This document shows, piece after piece, positions 62,545 through 64,000 of a stretch of 64,000 bases of DNA (its first letter is position 1; the number at the start of each line of letters is the position of its first letter). Under the pieces are notes generated by a model. It worked only from the letters and a program-made list of their open reading frames with translations. It ran no database searches and was not told the DNA's origin. Origin of the DNA: Xiphophorus maculatus. Lineage: Eukaryota; Chordata; Actinopteri; Cyprinodontiformes; Poeciliidae. Both the position numbers and the translations under genes were made by a program. The DNA lies in assembly GCF_002775205.1 (NCBI RefSeq), contig NC_036462.1:27841084-27905083 (forward strand), in the 5' to 3' direction.

Positions 62545-63684
62545 TTTATTTCATAATGCTTCTATGTACACAAACATTTACAATGGCCTATATGACTGAA
62601 ATACAATCCATTATCCTAACTGATGTAAGGAAACAGGTAGAAAAACTGGGAAAAAGAAAAAATGTTTTAAAGATAAAGCTGTGAGACGGCTTGAAGTGTC
62701 ACAGATAACTGCTTATAAATCCATTAATGATGAAAGATGCGAACGTCTGTGTTAGTTACAGCAGAAATAAATCCAGGGTTCTTTCTTCTGATGAAGGCAG
62801 ATCACTTTGCTCCTGCCGATAATACTTTACAAAGAAAAATGCTTCAATAAAAAAAAAAAAAAAAAGAAAATGCCACAATACTATATTCTTGTGTGTTTGA
62901 GTTTCAGTAACTGATAAAAAAAACAACAACAAAAAACAAAACATGTTTTCATACAGTACTGTGATAATATAAAGGATAAGGAGTACATTTGATTTCAGGC
63001 ACATTCAATAATAATTATAATTATAGCAAATGTAACTGCATTCAACTGAGTTGGCACTTCAGAACAATTAAGATTTTGTTATGTAGGAACTTACACAATG
63101 AAGTTCAAAGCATAGTTCATAACGTTTGTCGACATACTTTTGATATGGAGGCATGCTGAGGGTCATGTTTTTGTTTTGTTTTTTTTACAATGAGTTCAGT
63201 AAAACTTCACATGAAACACAATGTTTTTATACAGCGAGGAACAACCCTTACTCAGAGTATCATATGACGCCAACTTTATACAAATAAATCCGATATTTCA
63301 CCGTAATATTCGGTATATTTATATTCATCACCGGAAGTAAAATGGCGGTAAATAGTTTCTCGTTTACACCGTATGGATGTTGCTGTGCAGCTGCTTTTTA
63401 CTTTCTGCTGGTCCAGTCTGATGCTTTTTCAAAAATTTTATTTCATTTAAACTCTGAAATAAGCTAAGTCGTCTCCTGCAGAGAGGTAAAAACCTTTGGA
63501 TGCTTTTAGAGATTAAAATACAAAGTAATAATCTAAAAAAAAAAGTTGGTAGATCTCTCCAGTGAGCTCTGTCGTAAAAAGTTGAAACGTAGAAGAAAAT
63601 AGCTTCTGTCTCTGGCTTCTTCTTTATTCTGAAAAGAAAAAGGCTCCTATGGGGTTCTTTTCTACCTTTTTTTGCCTGAAGAGT
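62545..63684 (-). other. 3' UTR of the HDEL-ending gene with candidate poly(A) signal
   Basis: No coding signal. AATAAA on the minus strand at 62545-62550 is a plausible end. The region is AT-rich. Confidence 0.45.
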
Positions 63685-63920
63685 TTATAATTCATCGTGC
63701 AAAAACTCATCTTCTTCACAGACTGACACTTTCAGTTCCTTGCCGCCGGGGGGCAGCCTTCTCAGGAATCCAGTGATTTTGTTTTTCTTCCATTTGACAT
63801 CAGACCATTTCTTGGTCAGTAGGTAGTTTTGTTGTGCTAGCAGCTGCACACAGCAGGGTGTGTTAGCCCAAGGCAAGCAGGTGCTATAAAACTGTGGCCT
63901 CCTCGATGGCGTTGACCCAT
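63685..63920 (-). CDS. Last coding exon of an unidentified ER-lumen protein ending in HDEL
   Basis: A TTTCAG acceptor precedes an exon of 236 nt (phase 1 entry, codon completed as GAT if the preceding base is G) that ends in TAA at 63685-63687. It encodes 77 residues including RPQFYSTCLPWANTPCC, LLAQQNYLLTKKWSDVKW, FLRRLPPGGKELKVSV and an acidic tail CEEDEFLHDEL. HDEL at the very end is a classic KDEL-receptor retrieval signal, so the product is predicted to reside in the ER lumen. Three or four cysteines suggest disulphides. I do not recognise the family, and the remaining exons are off the right edge. It is not the C-terminus of RFT1 or TKT as I recall them. Confidence 0.75.
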
Positions 63921-64000
63921 CTGAAACACAGAAATGAAACATTTAGCATTTTTTAAAGACAAGTCTCCCTGTTAGTTTGGATTTAGTTTTAACTATGTGA

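Overview
This is a 64 kb piece of a vertebrate nuclear genome, almost certainly a ray-finned (teleost) fish. The evidence is GT-AG introns, long AC, AT and TTA microsatellites, tRNA-derived SINEs, and Tc1-like, hAT-like and MITE debris of teleost type, together with protein-coding exons that read as clear orthologues of a mammalian gene block. All identified protein genes lie on the minus strand. I assigned exons by reading translations, splice sites and phases; family comparisons are from memory, with no database search.

Layout from left to right. (1) 1-21 is the 5' end of a tRNA-Arg(ACG) gene cut by the window edge. (2) 488-4506 is stimate (tmem110), an ER membrane regulator of STIM-Orai calcium entry: seven coding exons, last exon off the left edge, GC-rich promoter at about 4510-5280. 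(3) 5280-6500 is intergenic and repeat-rich. (4) 7791-23886 is the complete coding region of sfmbt1, a four-MBT-repeat/SLED/SAM Polycomb-type repressor, in 20 coding exons giving 867 residues. The 3' UTR reaches about 6.5 kb. A 7.9 kb first intron leads to a probable untranslated exon and CpG-rich promoter near 31.8-32.1 kb. (5) 32.1-35.6 kb is the intergenic gap to the next gene. It holds TTA and AC microsatellites and a CpG-rich stretch with a 39-codon open frame on the other strand. (6) 36711-43809 is the complete coding region of prkcd (novel protein kinase C delta): 16 coding exons, 686 residues, C2-like, pseudosubstrate, C1A, C1B, kinase and AGC tail. A 12.3 kb first intron leads to a probable untranslated exon and GC-rich promoter at about 56.15-56.48 kb. 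A complete tRNA-Glu(CTC) gene lies inside a prkcd intron on the opposite strand. (7) 56.5-62.5 kb is intergenic. (8) 63685-63920 is the last coding exon of an unidentified gene whose protein ends in HDEL, an ER-retrieval signal.

The order stimate-sfmbt1-prkcd matches human 3p21.1 (STIMATE-SFMBT1-RFT1-PRKCD). Here rft1 is absent from between sfmbt1 and prkcd, and prkcd has the same orientation as sfmbt1, which differs from human as I recall it. The genes are not an operon and share no pathway; the neighbourhood is conserved synteny. I found no CRISPR, viral or prokaryotic system. The points most worth a second look are the HDEL-ending gene, a TG repeat abutting an sfmbt1 splice acceptor, the altered PKC-delta hinge, intronic tRNA genes, an intronic CpG island, and several perfect hairpins and nested transposon remnants.
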